DNA of 64,000 nucleotides from Durusdinium trenchii (Eukaryota; Sar; Dinophyceae; Suessiales; Symbiodiniaceae): the NCBI GenBank assembly GCA_963970005.1, contig CAXAMN010005224.1:1170186-1234185 (forward strand), written 5' to 3'. The notes under the pieces were generated by a model that was not told where the DNA came from, searched no databases, and saw nothing but the letters and a program-made list of their open reading frames with translations. Shown here piece by piece: positions 11,101 through 21,987 of the stretch. A program made the position numbers and the translations under genes. Each line of letters starts with the position of its first letter. The stretch's first letter is position 1.

Positions 11101-12348
11101 GGCATTTTGGACCTGGGAGCTTCCAGGATCAACTGGACCGCGCATATAAAGACTTTGTTGCGTATTGCCGGCGGCACCGTCTTCACCACAGCCAGCCACC
11201 ATTCAAAGAAAAACACGTGTCTTTTTTGCATTGGCAAAAAACACTATGAGGAGTCCTTTGTATCGAAGTGTGGGGCGGTAGAGGAAAAACTATGGTAGAC
11301 ACACAGCCCTGCCCCCTGTTTGGAAGTTGCCCTCAGAGAAAGGTCAAAATGAAAACTGGTGAGATCTTATTGCTGGCAAAAGCATGGAATGGCAGAGTTC
11401 TCGTTGATTGGCTCGCCTCTACATTGAGGGAGGTTGCGCCCAATCATCCAGGATTTGATGGTGGGATCCTTGAAACGGCGTGTGTTGCCCTGCAACTCAG
11501 CGATATTTTAAGACTTTGCTTTTTGTTTTCAACAACATCCTTTAACACATGTTAACATCATGTTTGGATAATCTGATTTCCGTTTTGGATCCACCCATCC
11601 AATCCTCTACACTGTGCCAGCAAGGACGTCCATGGCTCGAGTGTTTTGGATGCTAGAGATGAACGGTCGATATCTGACGATTGGCTGGTCAAATACATGT
11701 GTTGTTTGTTTTTGTACTGGTTTTATGTTTTTTCCTCAGAAGGTTTTTGTACATAGAACACTGAGATGGTGCTGTCACATCTAGGAGTGCAGAGACTGCT
11801 GAAGAGATATATCAAGAAGGACTGCTTTTCCTACAAACCTTTGAAGCTCTTGGCCATCTGTCAGTCTGCCAACGCCGGCTTGAGTTTCTACTCAAGCCCA
11901 AGGTTCACGCCCCTAGGCCTCTTTGTTCACTGTCCTTGTACATAGCAGGGGAACTGGGGGAGTGATCAAGCTGAGGCTTTCCTACACGTCCTCATTGATT
12001 TGCGTCGATGGAGTGTCTTGCATGCTTGCAGTGATTGCACCTTGTTCAACACCTCGATTAGTAGATCCTGCCATCATGATTTTTCTCAGGAGAAAACCCT
12101 CGATATTTCCATTGTTTTGCTGATGAAGATGCCATGAAGTGGGCAAAAGGCAATCCGACTGAACTAGGGTTATGTGGCAAAATGGATTACAGGCACAGTT
12201 ATGCATACGTTCTTGAGCATCTGCAGGCACTACCCGATTTGCATTTGCTAAGAAGAAGAGCCGGTGGCTGTTGAGGTGTCAGAAATTGAGGCACTCTGCA
12301 ATAGTTGTTGTCTGTGAACTGGCCCCTAGTTTAAACATAATTTGGTGA
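5134..12348 (+). CDS. Gene B: complete multi-exon transposase-like gene of a multicopy dinoflagellate family
   Basis: Supported exons: 5134-5310 (ATG), 5430-5554, 5661-6460, 6802-about 7077, about 7161-7451, 7614-7796, about 8076-8140, 8318-8420, 8549-8635, 8893-8934, 9081-9124, 9296-9325, about 9495-9590, 9727-10473, 10573-10681, 11089-11216, 11337-11499, 11785-11902, 12090-12149 and 12237-12348 (TGA). Phase is preserved at many junctions, and introns at 7452, 11500 and 12150 start with GC. Blocks in order: Ala/Pro/Lys-rich linker, GARQWLTRSQLIQRFG, YPHDIIAY, IPLGLYGDKAQL, FPLFRPRSIRYSRF, EYRGDWEHHK, CHRC, WCTMHILNLGL, HSQPPFKEK, KAWNGRVLVDWLA, FHCFADEDA and SRWLLR. These match a repeated dinoflagellate family and recall TNP2/Plavaka-type transposases. 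Transposase function is inferred; the blocks themselves are seen directly. Confidence 0.72.
5661..6460 (+). other. Gene B exon 3: Ala/Pro/Lys-rich repeat exon
   Basis: The exon starts after an AG at 5659-5660, in phase with the previous exon (GT plus T). It encodes a low-complexity linker with repeated units of the type PAKAKAVPVAQP and AAKAVPTP at about 5985-6190, then an acidic stretch ending ARFMRFSRSLK. The GT donor at 6461 joins in phase to 6802. The opposite strand is also open here only because of the biased composition. The repeat array could vary in length between alleles. Confidence 0.6.
9727..10473 (+). other. Gene B core exon (catalytic-region candidate)
   Basis: A 249-codon exon with an AG acceptor at 9725-9726. 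It reads AMREVSVPVKDIKAPGKFRH, then YPHDIIAY, then a GDK in IPLGLYGDKAQL, then FPLFRPRS, EYRGDWEHHKSLWQL and a CHRC zinc-knuckle-like pair. Asp in GDK and RGDW, and His in the following TMH exon, are the acidic and His residues most likely to be catalytic if this is a DDE-type enzyme. No frameshift or stop is seen. Confidence 0.62.
10948..11040 (+). repeat. Dispersed repeat in gene B intron, copy 1
   Basis: About 90 bases sharing AAGTCCAACCACNATTNTT, GGTTCCCATAA and ATTTTCATGAATCACGAAA with the reverse complement of 12537-12630. It lies in the intron between exons 10573-10681 and 11089-11216. Confidence 0.5.
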
Positions 12349-12536
12349 TGTGAGGCTCAAGTCGATGAAGTGGAAAATCAAAGAGCGCCTCAGAAGTGAT
12401 ACATGTAGTGTTGACAGCTATTCAACATGTGTTGTTCATGGGTGGGCCCAACCAAGGTTGATGAAAACGGCCAACCGGTGATTGGCGGAAGCAGCATGAG
12501 AAAAAAGGAACGATGGTGCCTGGAGAGCGTGAATGA

Positions 12537-12630
12537 CCGTGATTCACAACCTTCGTTTCGTGATTCATGAAAATAGTGGTTATGGGAACCGTTATTGAAA
12601 TAATAGTGGTTGGACTTCCAGGGTATATAT
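12537..12630 (-). repeat. Dispersed repeat, inverted copy 2
   Basis: Read on the minus strand, this stretch aligns with 10948-11040 over about 90 bases, with roughly four fifths of positions shared by eye. Both copies centre on TTTTCATGAATCACGAAA. It is probably a short dispersed element; no terminal repeats were found. Confidence 0.5.
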
Positions 12631-12919
12631 ACACACAAGTTTCACAATACTGACTGACGCGGCTCCACAAGAAGAGAAACACCAAAAAGGCATTGTCCGA
12701 TGACCGTTTTGACCCGTGAACTCCCAATATCTCGTGGACTCCCGACTAAGTTGTTCCTCAATTGTAACGTGCAACCAGTCAAAAAACTCACCGGCATAGA
12801 CCCCAGATAGCTAAAAACAAAAGCGCCTGAAACAACGAATCCCATGAAAACTTCCAATGACGGTGAGTGAGTCCAACAGCACCTTTCCGTGTGGTTCCAC
12901 AAATCTGGTCATCTTCTCA

Positions 12920-13285
12920 GAAGTGGGAAGACATGTAAGGAAACCAGTGGAAAAACACGTAGGGAGACAAGTTAGGAGACAAGACAGCATCGGCAAACAA
13001 AACGCTAGTCACAAGTCGCAAGCAAATACGTGGGGGGATAGGGAGACAAGTTGGGAGACACATAAGGAAACAAAGCAACAGTGGCAAAGAAGCCGATGGC
13101 CACACAGGCAAACAAGTAGGCTTGTCTAGGGAGACAAGCGCTGAAGCAAGTGGGAGACAAGGCAGCAGCGAATGGGTTGAGCAAAACGCCGATCAGCCAC
13201 TGAAAAGTAAGGGCCCCTATATAGCCTACAGCTTTCAGAAGGCGGAGGAGGAGGCGGGCAAACAACACAGGCAAACAAGTGGGGA
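12920..13285. repeat. Degenerate GGGAGACAAG / GGCAAACAAGT array
   Basis: At least ten imperfect units of GGGAGACA or GGCAAACA followed by AGT or AAG occur in both spacing and order too irregular for a clean tandem repeat. A related set lies at about 53455-53565. Confidence 0.5.
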
Positions 13286-13319
13286 GACACCCCCTCCTTT
13301 CATCGCCCCCCCCCTCCTT

Positions 13320-14057
13320 TCAAACGCCAAATAACACCCATTTCATCCAATGGTCCAATGGTCCAATTCGACACCCCAGCGTTTCACCGCGAGGCTGGCC
13401 TTTTGTGGCAAGCTCCTTGCTGACGTAGTGGATGTCTGCGAGCTGGTCGGAAGACGTCTCAGGTGGACAGCTCTGTGAGCGAACCTGACGTCTCTTGAGA
13501 CGGTCGGTCACCGACGTGCCCAGCACGGCCATGGCGCGGAGTCCATCCTCTCTTGTTCGGGCCGACATGGAATGTGACACTCCATGGGACTGGCAGAAAA
13601 GCCGATCAATTAGGGTGGTTGTTTCAGGAGTCAATGGGGCGACAGTCCTATGGCAGTCCCATGGAGTGTTTGGGATTTGGTTGGCTCGACCGGTCGACCG
13701 TTGTCCCGGTCCTTGGGTCGTTGGACGAACGGTCACGGCTTTCAAGCTGCTGCGGGGAAATCCTGATGTTTGGACGGTCTCAACTCTTTGTGGCAAGGAA
13801 AAAGGTAATGGGATATATTCGGGAATTATTTGGGCTGTGCATCTTTTGTGGCGCTCTCTGGCGTACTCAGGTGACGTGGCAGGTGCAGTGAATCGTGGAC
13901 CTATGGGGACTGGTATGGGGACCCATGGGGTTTGATCGTGTGACTCCTTTTGGAGCTGGGTCAAACAAACAAGAGCGGCTTCTCTTAGGTGAACTGTTCC
14001 TCCACGCGACATCAGACGAACACCACAGGCGCGCCAGCTTGAACCAAGGCGGACCAC
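13320..14057 (-). CDS. Hypothetical protein, 245-codon ORF containing a MITE
   Basis: One open frame of 738 bases, unusually long here. An AG acceptor at about 14058 (TTCTCAG on the minus strand) lets it join an upstream exon in phase 0. The C-terminal part reads DGLRAMAVLGTSVTDRLKRR and further on SSDQLADIHYVSKELA, which looks protein-like. The palindromic element at 13577-13671 is read through in frame. No family recognised. Chance openness cannot be excluded. Confidence 0.38.
   Translation of the reverse strand: MVRLGSSWRACGVRLMSRGGTVHLREAALVCLTQLQKESHDQTPWVPIPVPIGPRFTAPATSPEYARERHKRCTAQIIPEYIPLPFSLPQRVETVQTSGFPRSSLKAVTVRPTTQGPGQRSTGRANQIPNTPWDCHRTVAPLTPETTTLIDRLFCQSHGVSHSMSARTREDGLRAMAVLGTSVTDRLKRRQVRSQSCPPETSSDQLADIHYVSKELATKGQPRGETLGCRIGPLDHWMKWVLFGV
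13577..13671. mobile_element. Palindromic MITE-like element, copy 1
   Basis: Terminal inverted repeats ACACTCCATGGGACTG / CAGTCCCATGGAGTGT bound about 95 bases. The same ends occur at 25092-25191 and 45431-45540. The small size, palindromic ends and several copies indicate a non-autonomous DNA element. Confidence 0.6.
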
Positions 14058-16038
14058 CTGAGAATCTCAGAGGACTCTTCCCAGCAAGCTTTTTGACTCA
14101 AGACTTCGGAACAAAAAACAGAAACGCTATGAAACGCTCAAAAAAAAACTTTTGTGACAGCAAAGGAACTGTTGGAGGATTTTGGAGGTCCCCCTCCGTG
14201 ACGTCGATGAAGGTGGAACGATACCTGTGACGTCACGCAGTCATGTGGGAGATGTTCCGGCAAGACCGGATGGATGTTGATCGTCTGATTCTGTGGAAGA
14301 TGGGGTTTCAACTTCAGCATCTTTTCTTTATCGCTTGGCAGCTTGCTGCTTCTCTCTCTTTCTGTCTGTACTTTGTATCTGAAAAAAACACGTTTTGGTT
14401 CAGTAGTAGGGCCAGTAGTAGGGAGCACTAATTACGTGCGTTATCTTTTGACCCAGCATCACTGCGTATCTGATGCAAACAAAATATACCATCTATATAA
14501 AGATAGCCATGTTGTTCATATACATGGTTACATCCTTTATGTGCTTGAAAGCCAGGCAGCGCACTCGCTGTCCTTTTTTCCAATTACAACTGTCCCCATG
14601 ACCAAGAACTGAAGTATGGTGGATTCTTGAGAGATGATAGAGATGCATGCCCACATGTTCAAAAGACCCTCACCTACGCCACAAATCGGACTCCACATCT
14701 GGCACCGGTCCCCAAGCTCGGCCCAGCTGCGAAAGCTCAAAGACGTTCAGAGCCGAGCTCTTCATCCTCAACCGACAGATGTGCTTCGACGAACAGTTCA
14801 CCCCCACTAACGATCGGGGGACGGTCAACCGATCAGAAACTTGTGTGGTTTGAGGAGTCAAGGAGGCATTCCCGCTTCCTGGCCCGCCATTAATTTAATA
14901 GGCTGAATCCCGAACCACCATTGTTTTTGCAAACAGTTTGCACTACAAAACCAGGTCGTTCAAATTTTTGTCATGGTCCAATGGAAGTCCAGGGCATATA
15001 AATACCAATAAATACCAATAATAATGGAGTAACTCGGAAAGGCTCCAAAGAAATCCGTGAATGGCAGTGTGGAGCGGAAATGCTCTCGCCAGTTCGAGTT
15101 TGGAAGGGACGGCGCGACGAAGCGCTTCTCCTTGGCATGTACCATTGACGTCCGGACTGTTACGAAGTGATCAATGATGATCATATAATTTATATATATG
15201 CCAATTCACCATTGATTCTCGGGGTCTCAATGGGTCTCTATTGTTCTGTTTCGTTGTATTTTTGATATTGACAATGTTGCGCGCTAGGTATAGTGCTTCA
15301 TTCCATTACCTCACTTCTCCTGTCATGTCATGCAAGACCAAATCTGTCCAGATACACTTAAATCCTAGTCTTCCTAGCATTTCCATGTTGACTTGAACGA
15401 ACCAAAGTGACTCCAAGTCGATATTCTGCACAACCGGCCAAACATGTCCTCACTTCCATGTTCCGCCAATTCTATCTAAAAGAAATGGAACAACTACGTT
15501 CCGACCACCCCACCCCAGCTCTTCTACTGTATCTTGGCCCCCCTCCTGGTGTTCCCTCTGAACTTACGTCCAAAGGTGGCCAAGGGAACGGCCGTGACCT
15601 GCGAAATATAACTACTCCCCCTACACTTTAAACACACGCTCGAGCCCAAATGAGCAAAACGACGCCGCGTTTCGTTCGTTCGTTCGCAGGGGCAAACGCT
15701 GGACCCAGTGACGAGGCATTGGTCAGTCGACCCAGAAAGCCAAAAGGGATGGTTTCGACTAGAAGTCAGGCTGGAACCAGGTGGGGCGACCCACGCCGAT
15801 TTTGGTCAAATGGTCAAATCCTCATATATCCAGCAAATGCTGGAATGAATCGCTCAATTCAAATTCTACTAATTATCGTGGAATGGGGAAGACTTGTAAA
15901 TACTCAAAGAGCTTACAACAAGCTGGAAGCAATCGCGTGTCTGCAAAAAGGTGAGTCAAAACACACAAATCATGTGCGAAGATTGTTTTTCATGATATAC
16001 CACGGCTTGAAGACATGCTTTGACCCAAGAATAACGAA
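14058..16038. other. Region with one ambiguous exon and no firm gene
   Basis: Nearly 2 kb without a gene I can defend. At 14690-14861 both strands are open: the minus strand ends in a consensus GTGAGG donor, and the plus strand reads FRAELFILNRQMCFDEQF. The rest is moderately AT-rich with short direct repeats such as AATACCAAT near 15000. Confidence 0.35.
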
Positions 16039-16781
16039 TCACGTTTTGACATGAATCGTGCCTGTTTTTGGCCCTCCCTCGGCCTCCCAGTGTCTAAAAA
16101 ACCGGTTCCACCGCTCATCACAGCCCAGAGCGGTTCTCTCCGACCTACGGCTTCGCTCATCACAGCCCCCGGTGCCAATGAGATCGCTCACCAATGACAA
16201 TGGACCTGGCGCCGCTGGTTTTTCAAACGGCCAGGGCCGGAGGCTCTCCGACCGTTCTTTTGGTTTCCGAGAAGCAGTTTTAGATCTGCTTACTTAGTGA
16301 GTGGTGAAATATGTTCCAAAGGCGTTCCATGCGCTGATTCACTGTCTTTCGGGGTGATGTCTGGAAGTAGGAAGCTTAGACATGTCAAGGTACACCATCC
16401 TTGTCGCTATCATGGACTCTGCACCGCTCTCACCCCTTTGTGATTCTCAACGACCTGTGAAAATATCCCTGTGGAGGCCCAATGCCAAGGAGGACTGTGC
16501 AGTCCATGCCTTCGCAAAAACTACGGGGAAAAAATATATTTATACTGCAATTATCTAGTCTATATATATATATATTATATAGATATGATAATTATGGGAA
16601 TGTGTCCCAACTGTTGCCACTCATCCCACCGGCCATTTGCTGATGTTTTCGTCTTAACAGTTTCGGGGTTCGCTCCTTTGTGGTCCCTGGGTCTTGTTCG
16701 CTCGTGTGTAGGCCCGGAATTCACCAAGCTGCAGTCCCCGCCTGACTCAGCACTATCCTGCCACATGGCGCTGGTGCTCAA
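16039..16781 (-). CDS. Hypothetical gene, two or more exons (16781-16612; 16285-16039)
   Basis: The upstream exon encodes a hydrophilic segment ending NGRWDEWQQ and leaves in phase 2 through a GTTGGG donor. The downstream exon follows an AAGCAG acceptor in the matching phase and runs 82 codons to a TGA, including RWNRFFRHWEAEGG. A possible 21-base micro-exon (VVENHKG) lies between at about 16430. No family recognised. The phase match is the main support. Confidence 0.45.
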
Positions 16782-16986
16782 TTAGCGCATCATCAGGGAA
16801 ACTCTGATCTCTTCAGGAAATCTCAAGAAATCTCAAGAACCTCTGTGCATCCTGGAGCCCTTGTGGTTCTTCCGTGATGAAGGATCCTGTTTCTGAAACA
16901 GAGCTGACCCATGGCATGAAAATAAGGCACAAACTCCCATCACGGGAGGCTTCAACGGCTTCAATGATCGTCTCAGATTTGTGTAT

Positions 16987-17010
16987 CCGTGTGTGTGTGT
17001 GTGTGTCTGT
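16987..17010. repeat. Short GT microsatellite
   Basis: About ten GT units, the only clear GT tract in the window. Confidence 0.7.
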
Positions 17011-17500
17011 ATCCCGCTGAAAAACGAGCACATCGCCACTCCATCGGCATCGATGGACCCGTTGGGGAACTCTCGTTGTTTCATCCATGCTTTGTCCCAA
17101 AAGAATGCCAAACCGCAAGTGCCAACACCTGTCAGCCTACCACCAACAATACGATCCACGTGTCATCGGTGCTCCGTGTCTGGCCTGGTCTGGGCCGAGC
17201 ACTGGCCTCAAAACAGGAGATTCATGAACCATGAAGCCTTCCACGTGGGGCGTTGAACCCCTAGCACCCCCCAACAAAAGAAGCTGTTGGGCAGGATCCG
17301 ACAAAAAGCTGAAGTGAGCCTGGAGTTGAGGCTTGTAGGATCTTGTGACCCAGCTCACCAGCATGTGCTTTTCTTCGTTGAACTTACCTAACTAAAGAAT
17401 CTAAAGACGATATTGTTGTGGTTTAAGTGTGTGATGTCGCCAAGGAAGTAGTCAAATTAAACCTGATAGTCCTGGTCATGTGATTGCAACTGCCATGGAC

Positions 17501-18154
17501 CTATATATATAGACTTCTCGGAGAAGATGCTTTCCATGGCCTAAGACTCGCATGATCGCAGGTAAAGCCAGCCAAACAAAACCAGTACTGCACTTGTTGT
17601 GGAGGTGCCTGACAGTCAAAGTACTTGATACCATCACCCTTTTTGCCACATGTTCCTCCGTGTCCTCTTTGTTTGGATGTGATAAAGACCTGCGCAGCTG
17701 GTGACAAGGGCCCCCTCCCTCAAGAGATCCATGTGGATACTTACCAATGACACGGATGCGAGGTTCTTCTCCTCCCAATTGCTCAATGGCGTTCAGCCGG
17801 GGAACGTTCTTAAAGCCCCAACCACCGACCTGCTGTGCCGCCCACGAGCTTCGTCTGCGGGTGGACGGTATCAATGAAATTAAAGCAAAAAAGTAAAATT
17901 CAGATCACCCAGTACTTGACCTTTCGGACCGCATTGGTGAACTCCATATCCCTCCGATAAATACTGCACCCTCTTGAGCAGGGACAAATCATTTGCCAAC
18001 ACAACAAACCATCACAAACCAACGTGAACCATGACAGAGAACCCTGCTCCAAATCTCTGAGGCCCTCGCGGCGACTGTGCCGTGCGATCTGAAAGCTGCG
18101 GAAATTGAAGACACCATCGGTTCTCGTATGGGGTTCTTGTGATGACGAAACAAC
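17501..18154 (-). CDS. Hypothetical Cys-containing protein, three exons
   Basis: Exons 18154-17916, 17854-17745 and 17697-17501 (TAG). Phases agree at both joins (phase 2, then phase 1), and the second donor is a consensus GTAAGT. The assembled 180-residue C-terminal part contains CWQMICPCSRGC, RDMEFTNAVRKVK, NVPRLNAIEQLGGEEPR and GTCGKKGDGIKYFDC. The Cys spacing is suggestive of metal binding but fits no family I know. Upstream exons may exist. Confidence 0.52.
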
Positions 18155-18771
18155 CTATGATGACGGTCACGGAATGACCAAATATATAACAAGGAGACTA
18201 ATGACAAGTGGGTAGTCACCTGAGCATCTTGTGTGTGCCTGCAGTCTGTCCGACGTAAACCACGTACGAACCAATATTTAACTATATGTATTATGATTCT
18301 ATTATGTCTATATAAAATATATATACACAAGATGACACCAGCTTCACATGAAAGCAACAATCAGTAATGATCGTCCGTTCTGATGGTCCCCCGAATCTGC
18401 TACTCAATCTCCCCAGCTGGGGTGAGACTTGGAGACTCTGGCCCTCACAGGGAGAGGCACGAAGGAGTCCGAAGGATCAACATACAGAACTGTCCACTAA
18501 GGCCAAGCCACCATGGTTTGGTGGGACTGACCGGCATAGAAAATGGATGGGTGTTCAACAGCACCAAAAGGGCAACAAAAAAGGAACCTGGAAAGAGATC
18601 CATCCAAAACGCTGAAGCTTTTACAAAAGCCGTGATACACCTACGTGCTCTCTGAAGAACGAAGAAGCCTTACAGACTGGCTCACCTGACTAAACTGATT
18701 CAGCGTTTAAGCCTTCTTATTCAAGTGACTATGATAACTATAGTACAATCTAGATCGTAAGTCGTAACAGC

Positions 18772-19952
18772 TCAATCCACGTGGCACATGGTCATCTCTA
18801 CCATTCCCCACCTGCCAGCTCCATAATCTGCTTCCACTCTGGAGAGCTTCGAGTCACCAGCGGCGCAATCCTGCAGAGTGACACTGGGAGTGACGATATC
18901 GCCGGATCCCATGCAGAATGAAGGAATCCCAAATCTCATGCAAAGATCTTCCAACATCTCTGTCCAACTGGGCTGGAAGAAAGCATGGAACAGCAGTTTC
19001 ACGTTTGCACCATTGTAAGATCGAGGTCTGAGATCAATGCCTCGCTTCTCACCATCTGAAAACTGGGCATCCCCACACCCAAGCAGGGCCCACACCAAAG
19101 TAGCCGAGCAGCGCCTCGGCTGCGTGCCGCTTCGAAGCGTGGAATACGCTCCCTGCAGCGTTTCGATTGATCAAGGAATTCTATTCTGGACAAAGACTGG
19201 ACCAGAAAGTCAATGGATCAGGCTTGCAAAGTTCTTGGACGAGCTTGGGCCTCTCACAAACAGCCAGATCAGATTGTCAAGTTGATTTTCCTAAAAGGTA
19301 TCCCTAGTGGGCCTAATGGGAACACTCTGTATATAAGTAAACATGATTAAAACCTCCGGAAGAACTGAATACAAAGCCGATTTAAACTTCTGTGGGCTGG
19401 GTTCCCCCTCCCCAAAAAACAGCATCCAGCCCAGGTTTGGCGTCGTTTTTCTATTTCCGCGGTAACCAGCCCCAGGCAAGGTGGTCAATGACACCTGATT
19501 CAGCTCATCTTCAGTCGAAGAGGCGGGCACCCTGAATCTGTCACCTGGGTGTCACATCCCCAGGCAGTGGTCACCGGAGGTCTCATTTTGCCGTATAATC
19601 CGTATAACATGCCCCCCAAAGTTAAAAAAATGCATCATTAATTGAACAACAGCAAGAAATAATCAACACATGAAAAAACAATAACAACTCCAACTTGGAA
19701 CTCCTGTGATTTGATCTCCATTTTGCTAGGTCCTTAATTTCCCTTTGTGGGGGGTGTCGATGGGTTGTTCCACCCGGTCCACGAATGGGAACACTGAGGG
19801 GCCCAAACTCCTGAGAGCGCGCCCAGCACGATGAACCTCTGCCCGGCGCTTCGTCGGAGAGGAACGGCCGACCCAGGGATTGCTTTGGTTCCATGGCGGT
19901 GGCGGTTCCATTCACGCAAGGCTTTGGACCAAAAGCAGGTTGTTTTCTCTTA
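18772..19952 (-). CDS. Hypothetical gene, exons 19952-about 19690 and 19152-18772
   Basis: The 3' exon is 127 codons to TGA after a GCTGCAG acceptor and reads GANVKLLFHAFFQPSWTEML and RFGIPSFCMGSGDIVTPS, with balanced composition. The upstream exon (after CACCTAG) reads KRKQPAFGPKPCVNGTATAM and is rich in Pro, Gly and Arg. A small exon near 19520-19480 may lie between them. That both belong to one gene is inferred from spacing and strand. Confidence 0.48.
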
Positions 19953-20233
19953 CTAGGTGCAGGTCAGTTGGTTTTGCAAACCGCCGGGGTCCACAACTGA
20001 GGAAAAAAGGTCCAAAACACTTATTGTACGTATACATATTACAAAATTAATCAACATTTTACAACATGTGAGATTCCAAACACGACACGACAAGCACCAC
20101 CCAGGTTTGACTTCCGCATCCAGGCTACTTCCTCACCCTCGCTGTCAAAGCCTGGCCTGGGCAGTTTCTCCAAGGGTGTACTGCTATAGACCAAGTCCAG
20201 CCTCCGTGAAGAGCCAAGCCGGCCGAGGCAGTG

Positions 20234-21201
20234 CTAGGACAGGTCCATCTTTTTGACCGTGGAAGGACGCCGCATCCAGTTGTTTTTCGTATCCTTCAGC
20301 TCCGTGCACTCTCCGAATCGCCTAACGTGTTTCGATTCATACAATTCCAACCAAGTCCATGGTGGGATGCTTGTCACAACAACAAGTCCATGGTGTTTCC
20401 CTCCATGCATCTCCATACATCCCATCACGGTCGCACGCCCTCTCGCCCTCGTCCGCCTGGCGACCTCTTGCGCCGTGCGCGGCAAGTTGCCGGGCCCCAG
20501 GGTGGGTCCTTTCGGGGAGAGGCCGCTGGAAAACGGACACTGATTGCGAAGGAACATGTGTTTTCTGTTTACTGCCTTGCCAGCTACCCTGATAAGATAC
20601 AGACACCTTGATCTATCCCTTTTGTTAATCATTGACTTTAAATGTTGCACGTTGAGCAATTATTTACGACCACGATGTGATCTTTACGTCCTTTTGAAAA
20701 GGATCCCACGGATACTTACGTCCCCAAAAGGTTTTCTACATCAATGAAGAATGGTGGAACAACCTACGTGTATATAGTGCATTGTAAAGCTTCCAGCCCT
20801 GTTGTAAGTCCTCCCACTCCTCTTCCAAACCCAGTCTTTGCGCAGTGCTCAAAAGTCACACACGTGCCTAAGATACATGAACGTGGACTAGATAACGTTC
20901 CAAGGTTCTTCGGACAGTAATCTTTTGCGAAATGCAGTGTCATTGCCATTGCTGCTGCTCTACCGATGAAAATTCCTCATCCAAGCTGCAGTTGTACGCT
21001 GCTGGGTTGGAAGAACAAACGTCGGCTCTGATTGCGGGTTTGCACATGGCTTCATTTGCCAAACATTTCAGCTTAAGAACGCTCGGAAAATGATTAAAGG
21101 ATATTAAAGGTTTATACAAGTCCTCCCAGTGTATCTTGGCCACGAGTACAAAGAGACACAGACCAGCTCCATTCAGTTCTCCGATCAGCATTTTTGGCAC
21201 C
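20234..21201 (-). CDS. Hypothetical basic protein, at least three exons
   Basis: Exons 21201-21118, 20763-20720 and 20588-20234 (TAG). The 44-base middle exon encodes PPFFIDVENLLG between a CGTAG acceptor and a consensus GTAAGT donor, and joins in phase 2 to the last exon of 118 codons. That exon is rich in Arg and Lys and ends with WLELYESKHVRRFGECTELK. The join between the first two exons is not resolved, and the stretch 20940-20770 may hold another exon. No homologue recognised. Confidence 0.55.
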
Positions 21202-21260
21202 CTTCCGCCCTTCCGTGCACGCCTGTACAGCCACCCGCTTGGCGCTGGATACCTTATAGT

Positions 21261-21807
21261 TAATCCCGAGTACCTATTAAAAAACGGACCCCCTAGTTTA
21301 TATTTGTTTTTACATTACCGCCCTTTCAAGCCCCTACTAAACTACCAACATGGCCGATTTTGGAGGGGTTTTTCTTATTAGGTTCCAAAAACAACCGTAA
21401 CTGCCCACCTCTGTCCGCCCTGTCTATCCACCATGACACGCCGCGCTTACACCAGCAGGCGTTCCTTCCCCCAATGGCACGGACTCACGCAAACGCACTT
21501 GCCACCGAGGTCATGCAACACCGCATGGCGCAGCGACATCACCTTTCCAAAGCTTTAGCTGTTAGTCTACTGAAGAATCACTATTCTAATGAAGGTTTTT
21601 GTAGGGGAAAAGGAAGACATTTTTGATATGCGTTTAATAAAGGATTTTATATAACATGTTAATGGATTACTTTTTGGTTTTGAAGCTCTTCCCAGGTGAC
21701 CCTATTTTGGACCCCCCGATTTCAGGGACCTCCTATTTAAAAAATGCGACCGAGGTTTCCTTATTAGGGGGGGGGGGCGGGCGTTTTTTATTAGGTGGAC
21801 CGGATTA
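21261..21807. mobile_element. TIR transposon, copy 1 (non-autonomous)
   Basis: The ends are imperfect inverted repeats: TAATCCCGAGTACCTATTAA on the left and TAATCCGGTCCACCTAATAA on the right read inward, followed by AAAAACG and C-rich tracts. A TA or TTA at both outer ends fits a TA/TWA target duplication as in Tc1/mariner or PIF/Harbinger. Inside is a 150-base segment conserved with the copy at 32129 (CACGCCGCGCTTACACCAGC onward) with a 67-to-88-codon open frame but no transposase. Confidence 0.68.
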
Positions 21808-21987
21808 CCAAAAAAACCTTGACAAGAACATGAACACAGAAAAGAACCGTTTTTGGCCCAATGTTCGATGCCTTTGTTGCTTATGCCAATTCTACAGCAC
21901 GACCAACAAATAAATCCAGGATCCAGGCACATGAACATGCAGGGTCCCAAGAACCGCTTTTGGTTCAAGCAGGGTCCCAAGTATGAC

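Larger units (their letters stand above)
12349..13319. other. Convergent strand-switch region between plus- and minus-strand blocks
   Basis: No exon on either strand. It runs from the stop of gene B to the end of a minus-strand ORF. It holds an inverted copy of the 10.95 kb repeat and a degenerate array of GGGAGACAAG and GGCAAACAAG units (about 12920-13285), ending in CCCCCCCCTCC-type tracts. Confidence 0.55.
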
